Assembly: GCA_030847615.1 (NCBI GenBank)
Contig: JAUMIR010000004.1
Location: 228,264,501 to 228,328,500, forward strand
Direction of reading: 5' to 3'
Length of the DNA: 64,000 nucleotides
DNA from: Gambelia wislizenii
Lineage: Eukaryota; Chordata; Lepidosauria; Squamata; Crotaphytidae
Shown: one piece after another, positions 55,550 through 64,000 of the stretch
How the letters are laid out: every line of letters begins with the position of its first letter
Position numbering within the stretch: position 1 is the stretch's first letter
Notes under the pieces: generated by a model
The model's input: the letters and a program-made list of their open reading frames with translations, nothing else
Told to the model about the DNA's origin: nothing
Database searches by the model: none
Translations under genes and position numbers: made by a program

Positions 55550-58376
55550 TCAAAGAGAGTCAAAGGGCAGGATGGGCTCTCTAGCCTTATGGCAACCATC
55601 CTAGGAGAAGGAAAACTCTAATCCCAAACCTGGGCAGATGGTGCTCATCCAACCCTGTAAGGTCAACCATCTAAGAGAAGGAAACTCTAATCAAACCTAC
55701 GGCCCGAGGACCTTGCTGCTGCCGTCCATGCTTGCAAGGCCACAGCAGATGAACCTTTGGTTTAAAGGGAGAGGCCAGTTCTGTGCACGCTGCGCTCCAC
55801 CAGAAAAATCCATTGCACAGGCTTGAAGGACAAATCCAATTCCCCCCCCCCCAAAAGCCCTGTAGCAATAGGCGAGGGACAAAACAGCAGGTGTAAAGAT
55901 GCACTGGAAGCCGCAGACCCAACCCTGCATGCAGGCGGTTCAGGACTTTGGTTGCTCGAGGCTGACCCGGGAGATGACACTCTTGTTCAGCAGCATCCTG
56001 AACGACCAAGCAGCCTTTTTTAAGGAGAGCACTGCTTGCTCCATATGGAGAGGAGCCTAGAAAAGGTGGCCTAATGAAAGCTCATCCCCAACTACCTGGT
56101 TGGCTAGCCACAGCCAACGGGAATCTTCTGATGCGGTCAAACCAAGGCAAAGAAACAAAGGCGCACACCGGCCTCCAAAGGTGTAAATAAACTGATGCTT
56201 GCATGCTGGAACATCAGAACCATGTGAGACTCTGAAGATAATGGACGGCCTGAGCATCGTTCTGCTCTAATAGCCCATGAACTATCATGGCTTAATATTG
56301 ACATCGCTGCTCTTAGTGAAGTTCGTCTCCATGAGGAAGGCAGCCTTAAAGAACATGGTGCCGGCTATACACTTTACTGGTCTGGCAAACCCAAAACCGA
56401 AAAACATCTTTCAGGAGTAGGCTTTATGATTAAAAACTCCATTGCCTCCAAACTTGAAACCTTGCCAACAGGACACTTTGATCGCATTATTTTCTTACGC
56501 CTCCCACATGTTGTTCTCTTTAGTATATATGCCCCAACTATGCAAGCCGACCCTGTAGAGAAAGACAAATTCTACACAGACCTACGCCACCTCATACAAA
56601 AAGTCCCTGTAGAAGATAAAATTATTATCCTTGGTGACTTCAATGCCAGAGTAGGAAAGAACTCTGAAGCCTGGAAAGGTGTCTTAGGCAAGCACGGTGT
56701 TGGAAATTGCAATGATAACGGATGCCTCTTGCTAGAGTTCTGTGCAGAATAACAACTGACTATTACAAACACTATCTTTCAGCAGAAAGATAGCTTGAAG
56801 ACAACCTGGATGCATCCCCGATCCAAACATTGACACCTCATTGACTATGTTCTAGTCCGCCAGAGAAACATTCGCGATGTCCGTCATACTCGAGTGATGC
56901 CCAGTGCAGAATGCCAGACAGATCATCGCCTAGTCAGATGTAAACTAAATCATCTTAAGTTCAAAGCTAAGAGGGATGGTATCATAAAGAAGAGACTCCA
57001 AGTCAACAATCTTCAACAAGCTACCATGAGAGACAACTTCCAGGCAAACCTGCAAACAAATCTTGAAGACCATCCTACAGATCCTTTTCCTACAGTGCTT
57101 TGGCAACATATCAAAACAGTATCCTCCAGTCTGCGGAAGAATCCCCTGGGTTCCTCCACAAGAAAAATCAAGACTGGTTTGATGAAAACAACCAAGAGAT
57201 CCAGGAGCTGTTGGCAAAGAGGAGAACTGCTCACCAGGCATACCTCGCCCAGCCAACCTGCCATGTAAGAAAAGCAGCTTTCTGCCTCACATGTAGTAAA
57301 CTTCAACAAAAACTCCGAGACATGCAGAACAAGTGGTGGATCAATATAGCAGAAAAGACACAACGCTGTGCAGATCTGGGTGATCATAGAGGATTTTATG
57401 AAGCTCTTAAAGCAGTGTTTGGACCTACTTATCAGGTCTTATACAGTACTCCTTATACAGTACAGATGGTCAAACATTAATTACTGATAAAGCTTCCATC
57501 CTGAATCGATGGGCTGAACATTTTCAAAGTCTCTTCAGTGTCAACTGAGTAGTCCAAGGCTCAGCTATCCAACATATGATACAAAAACCGATGAAAAATG
57601 AATTGGACATAGCTCCCACTTTGGAAGAGACCCTTAAGGCCATATAGCAGTTGAAAAACGGCAAGGCAGCTGGGATTGATGGGATCCCACCTGAAGTTTG
57701 GAAACACGGAGATCATGTACTCCATGATAAATTCCACGGACTCCTTGTGAATTGCTGGGAAAAGGGGGAACTGCCATCAGATCTCCGAGATGCAGTCATC
57801 ATCACCCTGTACAAGAAAAAAGGAGCAAAATCCGATTGCTCAAACTATCGAGGCATAACACTGCTCTCTATTGCTGGAAAAATCCTTGCCAGGATACTCC
57901 TGAACAGATTAGTTCCTGCCATTGCCGAAGAACTTCTTCCTGAAAGCCAATGTGGCTTCAGAGCTAATAGGAGTTCTACAGATATGGTATTTGCCCTTAG
58001 ACAACTGCAAGAGAAATGTAGAGAGCAGAACAAGGGTCTCTATGTAACATTTGTTGACCCCACCAAAGCCTTCGACACTGTGAGTAGAAAAGGTAAAGAG
58101 ATAGTTCAGGAATACCTGGCCAGTATAAATCAGTTCGAGTCTCCAGGGCCAGATGAACTTCATCCAAGGGTATTAAAAGAAGTAATCTCAGAACCACTGC
58201 TAATAATCTTTGAGAATTCCCGGAGAACAGGAGAGGTCCCAGCAGACTGGAGGAAGGCAAATATTGTCCCCATCTTTAAAAAAAAGTGGGGATTGAGGAC
58301 CCCAATAATTACTGCCTAGTCAGCTTGACATCAATACCAGGAAAGTTTGTAGAGCAGATAATTAAACAGGCAGTCT

Positions 58377-59245
58377 GGGGTTGTCCAAATGGTGACAAAA
58401 AAATCCTTCTTGCCCTAATAGAATTCTGTATGACTTCACCATATTGTGAAAGGGGGAGGGGCAAAAACCTCACCAGAAAAGCCTTCATGGCTTTTCCTGT
58501 TTCTTTTTAAGAACAACAAGGGGGGGGGGTTTACATTTCTGCTTGTTAGGTCAAGTGAGTCAATTTGATTTGCTTGCCAAACTAGAGGAAGCACAAATCT
58601 GTTTGGCCAGATGTGCACAGGGGACAGGGCTTGCTGTGAGGGCATGCACCTGCAGCCGTCATCCTCCCCCTGAGCAATCGGGGATGGGGAAGAGAGGAGG
58701 GCAGCTTTCACTATTGGCATCACCCCACAGGGATTGGGGGAAGTAGGAGGTGGCTGTCATCCTCTTCCCCTTCCCCGGTTTCTCCCCATTGCCATGCTGT
58801 CACCCTGTGGGGATTGGGGGAGGTAGGAGGGCAGCTGCCATCCTCTCCCCCTTCTCTGGTTTTCTTTCTGTCGCTGTCACTGTGCTGTCACCCCATGGGG
58901 ATTGTGGGAGTTGGATTGCTGCCATCCTCTCTCCCTTACCAAGTTTCACCCCCGCCACCGCTGTGCTGCCATCATCCCACGAGTATAAGGGGAGGTAGTA
59001 GGGCGAGTGCCATCCTCTCCCTCTTCCCCAGTTTCTCCCCCCACTGTCACTGTGCTGTCACCCTGTGGGGATTGGGGGAGGTAGGAGGGTGGCTGCTATC
59101 CTCTCCCCCTTCTCTGGTTTCTTCCCCCCACCATCGCCATGCTGCCGCACCAGTTTGTCATCTGTGGATGTGAAGCTTATGGGAGCTGCTGGGTGAAAAC
59201 CACCATTAAGACAAGTCGCAGCTGCTGCAACCTGCTCTTACTGTG
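58377..59245 (+). mobile_element. Unnamed repeat G, copy 4, with internal minisatellite
   Basis: Starts ggggttgtccaaatggtgac inside CR1 text (cagtctg). Landmarks tagaattctg, atattgtgaaagggggaggg and tttggccagatgtgcacagg match 16460 on. The right end is inferred from agacaagtcgcagc, like agacaggtcgcatt at 37345. Confidence 0.5.
58670..59155. repeat. GC-rich minisatellite, ~81-88 bp unit, about six copies
   Basis: The unit (gctgccatcctctcccc, ccggtttctcccc, tgctgtcacc, gggattgggggaggtagg) recurs near 58752, 58833, 58917, 59006 and 59093. Frames across it are repeats and not genes. Confidence 0.8.
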
Positions 59246-59259
59246 GGGCATTACATTTC

Positions 59260-61068
59260 CTTCCCTTTGTAATAATAATAAAATAATAAAATTTATTTAT
59301 ATCCTGTCCCTCTACAAAATGCAATCGGGGTGGCTTACAACATTTAAAATACATACATATAAAACCCTCCATCCCACCCCCCCTTAAAATACAATTAAAT
59401 AATTAAACATTTAAAAATACTTAATAAATACTAAAACACACCCACACCCACATACCCACACACAATAAAATAAAATAACTGGAACAGGGATTGGACCAAT
59501 AGGATTTTTTTCTTTTCTTCTGATGGCCAGGTATCAATTCAGGAAAGGCCCGCTGGAAGAGATCTGTCTTAAGAACTTTTTAAAAGCTATTTAGGGTGGT
59601 AATATGATGGATCTCATTCGGCAGGCCATTCCATGATCTGGGAGCAATAGCTGAAAATGTCCTCTGGGAGGTCGAAGACAGCCTAGTTTTTAAAGGTTGT
59701 AGCAGATTCCTCCCAGAGGACTTTAGTGCACGGGAAGGATTATATGGAAGGAGGAGGTCCCGAAGATAGGTTGGACCCAAGCCATTTAGGGCTTAAAAGG
59801 TGATAACCAACACCTTGTACTTTGCCCGGAAACTAATGGGCAGCCAGTGAAGTGATCTTAAGATCGGTGTTATATGGTCTTTTCTAGATGTAGCCGAGAC
59901 CAGTCTGGTTGCCATATTCTGTACTAGTTGAAGTTTCCGGACCAAACATGAGGGTAGCCCCATGTAAAGTGCATTATAGAAATCAAGACGGGAGGTTACC
60001 AGAGCATGTACCATGGTCTCAAGGTCCCCGACTTCCAGAAAAGGGTACAGCTGGCGGATCAGCTGAAGCTGATAACAGGCGCTCCTGACCGTCTCATTTA
60101 CCTGATTTGTCATCTGGAGTGACGAGTCCAGGAGTACCCCCAAACTGTGAACACAGTCCTTGGAGAAGAGCATGACCCCGTCCTAAGACAGTCATTGAGA
60201 GAAGAGACACCATCTGAAGTCAGAGCCAAAGACCAAGACATAGAGAAATATATCTGGGTGTCACCAGTGTACTGATAACACCCTGCCCCATGCCTCCGGG
60301 TGATCTCTCCCAGCAGCTTCATATGTATGTTGAATAGCATCGGGGACAGGGTGGTGCCTTGTGGGACACCACAATTAAGCTCTTTCCTTGCAGATCGACT
60401 GTCCCCGAGCATCACCGTCTGGAATCTACCTGAGAGGAAGGAGTGGAACCACTGCAGCGCAGTGCCTCCGATTCCTAACCTTCTCAGGCAATCTAAGAGG
60501 ATGTCATGATCTATTGTATCAAAAGCCGCTGAGAGATCCAGTAGCACCAACAGGGTCACACTACCTCTCTCAGTGCTCAGGAGAAGGTCATCAGCTAAGG
60601 CAACCATGGCCATCTCAACTCCAAATCCCATCCTAAAGCCAGTTTGAAATGGATCTAGATAATCGGTTTCTTCCAAGACAGCTTGGAGTTGAAGAGCAAG
60701 TGCCCTCTTGATCACCTTGCTCAAAAAAGGTAATAAGGAGACTGGCCTGTAGTTCTTAATATCCAGAGGGTCAATGGAAGGTCTTTTTAGGAGCAGTCTA
60801 ACCACTACTTCCTTCAAGCAAGATGGAACATGACCTTCCCTAAGGGATGCATTGATGATGTCCCTGAGGAACATCCTCAAGGCATAACCCCCTGGATGGC
60901 CAGCCATGAAGAGCAAGGGTCAAGAGGGCAGGTAGTCCCCCTCACTCTACCGAGGAGCTTGTCCACGTCATCAGTACTTACAGACTGAAACTGATCCAGT
61001 ATAACCTCATCAACTGAGTTACTGGACACCTCGTCAGTTGAATCTGCTATAACCCCAGCAGTCCAAAT
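59260..61068 (-). pseudogene. L2-type LINE, longest copy, RT with altered active site
   Basis: Minus frame 60916-60110 (268 aa) runs DIINASLREGHVPSCLKEVV, NYRPVSLLPFLSKVIKRALA, FQTGFRMGFGVEMAMVALAD, LLVLLDLSAAFDTIDHDILL (motif A) and CGVPQGTTLSPMLFNIHMKL, then YQYTGD where a YADD box is expected, so the catalytic site is changed. The frames 60173-59793 (VHSLGVLLDSSLQMTNQVNE) and 59780-59580 (YLRDLLLPYNPSRALKSSGR, RSWNGLPNEI) complete the C-terminus. The 3' end near 59260-59340 is the L2 block with an (AAT)n tail. 5' truncated near 61068. Frameshifts separate the frames. Confidence 0.85.
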
Positions 61069-61069
61069 T

Positions 61070-61610
61070 GTGACAAAAAGTAACAGCAAGCACAAAAACA
61101 CACTTTAAAACTTCCAAGTAAACCAGGAAGTTTTTAAAAAGCATGCCACTTATCTTGATGTCCTGACCTCATCCAGAAGTGTTCTAGCAGGGACCTTTCA
61201 TTGACGCTGGGATCTTGCCAGCATAACGGGGCACCTTTTCATTTGCAGGAACATCTGTGACAGAAATGGAACAGGGATTTTATTGACAGCTTCTCCCATC
61301 AATAAAAAGCAGCACTGGTGGAACAGCAGCAGAATGGGTGCATTACGAGAGGGGAACAATATCATCTGAAAAGGGAGCCCTTTAGCCATCTCCTGGCATT
61401 TGTGTAATGCCACTTTTAACATGTCTGATTGAAAGTGCTGCATTGCATATCTAAGTGACCTTCTTTATAGCATTTTTTTGGATACCAAAACTCTGGGACA
61501 TATCCTGGAATAAGTTTGCTATATCTTGTTTTGTTTGTTGATTGATTGTTTTGTAACCTGTTATGAGAAAATCAATAAATACTAAATAAAATTAAAAAAA
61601 GATAATCTCC
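61070..61610. mobile_element. 3-bp-TSD MITE family A, 5'-missing, split by an L1 tail
   Basis: Landmarks ctttaaaacttcc, gatgtcctgacctcatcc and gacgctgggatcttgccagc match 49259 on. The right end is split: ...catgtctgat at 61420-61429 and gataatctcc at 61601-61610. Confidence 0.68.
61430..61600 (+). mobile_element. Short L1-like 3' end
   Basis: Ends gttttgtaacctgttatg, then AATAAA signals (61574, 61586) and an A-run at 61594-61600. It lies in the MITE right end with GAT on each side. Only untranslated sequence, so the L1 call rests on the tail. Confidence 0.5.
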
Positions 61611-62061
61611 AGGGTCACAAGCTTGGTAGATGAAGGAAATGCTGTGGATGTAGTGTATCTTGATTTCAGCAAGACCTTTGACAAGCCCACCCCCCCATGA
61701 TATTCTTGCAAAACAAGCTAGTAAAATGTGGGCTAGACAATGTTATTGTTAGGTAGATTTGTAATTGGTTGACCGACCAAACCCAAAGGGTGCTCACCAA
61801 TGGCTCCTCTTCATCCTGGAGAGAAGTGACTAGTGGGATGCCACAGGGTTTAGGAAGGGTAGCTAATACTCCAGAGGACAGGATCAGAATTCAAAATGAC
61901 CTTAACAGATTAGAAAGCTGGGCCAAAACTAACAAAATGAATTTCAGCAGGGAGAAATGTAGGATAGTACACTTAGGCAGAAAAAAAAATGAAATGCACA
62001 GATATAGGATAGGGACACCTGGCTTGATAGCACTGCATGCAAATGGGATCTAGGAGTCTTA

Positions 62062-62669
62062 GGAGATTATCAGATGCTCTAAATATGGCGTTATCACAAT
62101 GCCAGGAGATCGCTAAAGGGCTTCTCTTTCAGATGACGTCATTCCCCTCTCGTAATGCTTCCTTTCTGTTGCTGTTCCACTGGTGCTGTTTGTATTAATG
62201 GCCTAAGCCATGAATGGATCCCCCATTCTGTTTCTGTCACGCAACGTCCTGCAAGTGAAAAGGTGCCCGTTTTACTGGTGTGATCCCATCGTCAATGGGA
62301 GGTCTGTGCCAGAACACTTCCTGGTGAGATTGGGGCATCCAGGTAAGTGACACACTTTTTTTAAAACCCTCCCTGGTTTACTAGTAAAGTTTTAAGTTTG
62401 TTTAGGTGCTTGGTGTAACTTTTTGGCTTATATTTTGCTTTTTATTTTTGAATTTCCCACACTCTTGTCTTCTCATGAGAACAGCCAGGTTTTCATTCCA
62501 GGAAGTGAATGGAGCTCCATAGAGCTTCATTCACTCCTGGACAGAGCTGTAAACCCAAATAAGGTAGGTCTGAAACGTTCAGTTACTCTTCCGGGACAGG
62601 GACAGGGGAGGGGCAGAAGAGGAGATTGCGGGATGGGAACACTTTTTTTGTTCCCATCTGATCATGTCC
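62062..62669. mobile_element. 3-bp-TSD MITE family A (608 bp), inverted, nested in CR1
   Basis: Ends ggagattatcagatgc / catctgatcatgtcc inside TTA (62059-62061 and 62670-62672). CR1 text gggatctaggagtctta / gtggaccacaaactgaa is contiguous if the element and one TTA are removed. Confidence 0.85.
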
Positions 62670-63272
62670 TTAGTGGACCACAAACTGAATATGAGTCAGC
62701 TTTGTGATGTGGCAGCCAGAAACATTGATGCAATACTAGGCTGCATCAATAGGAGCATAGTGTCTAGATCAAGGAAAATAATAGGGCAACTTTATTCTGC
62801 TTTGGTCAGACCTCACCTGGAACACTGTGTCCATTTCTGAGCACCACAATTCAAGAAGGATATTGATAAGCTGGAGCATGTCCAGAGGAGAGCGACCAAA
62901 ATGATTAAAGGTCTGGAAACCATGCCGTATGAGGAGGGGCTTAGGGAGCTGGGTATGTTTAACCTGGAGAAGAGAAGGTGAAGAGGTGACATGTTTAAAT
63001 ATTTGAAGATGGAGCGAGCTTGTTTTCTGCTGCTCCAGAGATTAGGACACAAGGCAATGGATTCAAACTACAAGAAAAGAGATTCCACCTAAACATTAGT
63101 AGAATAGGCTGCCTCGTCGTGTGGTGGAGTTTCCTTCTTCGGAGGTTTTTAAACAGAGGCTGGATGGCCATCTGTTGGGCGTGCTTTGATTGTGTGTTCC
63201 TGCATGGCAGGGGGTTGGACTGGATGGTCCTTGTGGTCTCTTCCAACTCTATGATTCTATGTGATTACAGTT

Positions 63273-63866
63273 TTTTCATGCCAAGTGCCAGCAGTCTGGT
63301 TCCATTCTGGTATGAATTATTGTGATTATGTTTCTGCTGTGAAATGGATTAATGAACTAGCCTCCTGATGAGCCCTCTGGGATTTACTTGAAATGCAATT
63401 GTAATGATTGTATCCACTGTATGAATTGTCACTACTTCTGGCAACCTCCTTGGGCATACAGGATTGCCAGACCGGTGTGAGTGTGCAGAAACTATTCCAT
63501 CACATCTTTTCAAGGGTCATAATGGCCAGACCCTTAGAACAACTACATCAATACACAGCACATGCACGGAAGTGATTTCTTTCTGTGGTCTCAGCTGAGA
63601 ACAAAACATTCCTATTCTATTCATATGGCCAGTTCAGCTGTCCAGCTGGCTGACACTGAAATGTTAGTGCCAGTGAGCAGATGATGACTCACTTTGTAGA
63701 ACTTATTTGAGACTCTTCCTCCCCCCACCCTGCACCCCAGGGCTCATTTATTTCTGTAGCTCATTGTTTGCAGTTCTCTGCCAGCTTGTAATGTGGGGAC
63801 TTCAAATAGGAGGGAAGTTCTGGAAATAGATGTCCTGGAGTTTTGATTACATTTGGGCTATCATGG
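63273..63866. other. Unassigned stretch
   Basis: About 590 bp; nothing recognised. RTE-X-like sequence does not resume after the CR1 tail. Confidence 0.4.
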
Positions 63867-63867
63867 A

Positions 63868-64000
63868 GTGGGCAAAATGCAGATCTCCAGATGTTGTAAA
63901 ATTGGAACTCTCAGTGTTCATCACCTTTGGCTGTGCTGTCTAAGGCTGATGAGAGTTGCAGATGAGCAACATCTGGAGGGCCACATTTTGACCACTCCTG
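63868..64000. mobile_element. Small foldback repeat I, copy 2
   Basis: Arms gatctccagatgttgtaaaa / gagcaacatctggaggg with centre ttcatcacctttggctg; ends at the window edge. Same plan as 46990-47107. Confidence 0.62.

Larger units (their letters stand above)
55025..58090 (+). pseudogene. RTE-X-like LINE, 5' half: APE endonuclease and start of RT
   Basis: After a ~1.1 kb 5' region (start uncertain), the endonuclease begins near 56196 (MLACWNIRTM, then a stop) and runs on with ALSEVRLHEEG, GVGFMIKNS, the catalytic-region ILGDFNARVG (~56630) and the TDH motif TDHRLVRCKL (~56920). After a further region in shifted frames comes RT: LKNGKAAGIDGIPPEVWKHG (57648 on), NYRGITLLSIAGKILARILL, CGFRANRSSTDMVFALRQLQ and motif A VDPTKAFDTVSR (~58050). 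There it stops, where a CR1 begins. Stops and frame changes make it dead. Its missing 3' half is the part present at 6580-8895. Confidence 0.78.
58091..63272 (+). pseudogene. CR1 LINE, disrupted by several insertions
   Basis: Segment 1 (58091-58376) encodes SPGPDELHPRVLKEVISEPL, WRKANIVPIFKKK and NYCLVSLTSIPGKFVEQIIK, the N-terminal RT of CR1. Segment 2 (61611-62058) has NLVDEGNAVDVVYLDFSK, a deleted middle, and AKTNKMNFSREKCRIVHLG. Segment 3 (62673-63272) has the C-terminal coding remnants and the 3' end with a terminal attctatg octamer near 63250-63261. Between segments 1 and 2 lie repeat G, a minisatellite, an L2, a MITE and an L1 tail; between 2 and 3 a MITE. CR1 text between segments 1 and 2 is partly missing. 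The element lies directly against the truncated RTE-X-like LINE. Confidence 0.78.

Noticed and set aside
56196..58090. Host gene encoding an APE-type endonuclease
   Set aside because: The endonuclease is fused to RT motifs and broken by stops, so it is a LINE.
58670..59155. CRISPR-like array
   Set aside because: Repeats and intervening sequence are all similar (~81 bp units); it is a minisatellite in a vertebrate genome.
300..62669. hAT assignment for the main MITE group
   Set aside because: hAT elements make 8-bp duplications; clean copies here show 3 bp.

Overview
The window looks like repeat-dense intergenic or intronic DNA of a squamate reptile, most likely a lizard. The pointers are Sauria-type tRNA SINEs and a 5S-rRNA-derived SINE whose tails look alike (BovB-like), together with decayed L2, CR1, RTE-X-like and L1 LINEs, a Penelope-like element with its GIY-YIG nuclease, Tigger/pogo-like MITEs, and many short foldback DNA transposons. 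No host protein-coding gene, tRNA gene, rRNA gene or CRISPR array can be supported. Almost every open frame is either a piece of a dead retroelement or a chance frame across an inverted repeat, a minisatellite or unassigned DNA. All identifications come from reading the sequence by eye; no database search was possible.

Layout. 0-5 kb: a foldback MITE, a Tigger-like pair, an antisense L2 3' end, and the first 587-bp MITE of the main family. 6.5-8.9 kb: 3' half of an RTE-X-like LINE split by a ~977-bp solo LTR. 9.4-24 kb: MITEs, foldbacks, a 5S-SINE, a Sauria SINE and a three-layer nest at 17.4-18.7 kb. 24.2-27.5 kb: L2 tail, two L1 3' ends in opposite orientations (one inside the other) and a Penelope remnant. 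28-34 kb: mostly unassigned DNA with a possible enhancer-like cluster and a four-element nest at 33.2-34.3 kb. 35.2-38.4 kb: two antisense CR1-group remnants, each opened by a MITE. 39-50 kb: more nested MITEs, a CR1 end, and GC-rich and AT-rich minisatellite blocks. 52-54 kb: a Tigger-like copy and an inverted-repeat element holding a Ty1/copia-like gag fragment. 55-58 kb: 5' half of an RTE-X-like LINE (endonuclease plus start of RT). 58.1-63.3 kb: a CR1 opened by at least five later insertions. 63.3-64 kb: unassigned, ending in a small foldback repeat.

The most informative signal is one large DNA-transposon group with termini GGA(g/c)(a/t)TT(a/t)TCaga / reverse complement and 3-bp target-site duplications. 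About twenty copies are seen here. Many sit inside other repeats, so host-element sequence can be rejoined across them to the base. The 3-bp duplications argue against hAT and suit PIF/Harbinger-like elements best. No transposase for them is encoded here. Relative ages can be read from the nests: L2, CR1, Tigger-B and RTE-X are older; the 3-bp-TSD MITEs, Tigger-A, the solo LTRs and one L1 are younger.
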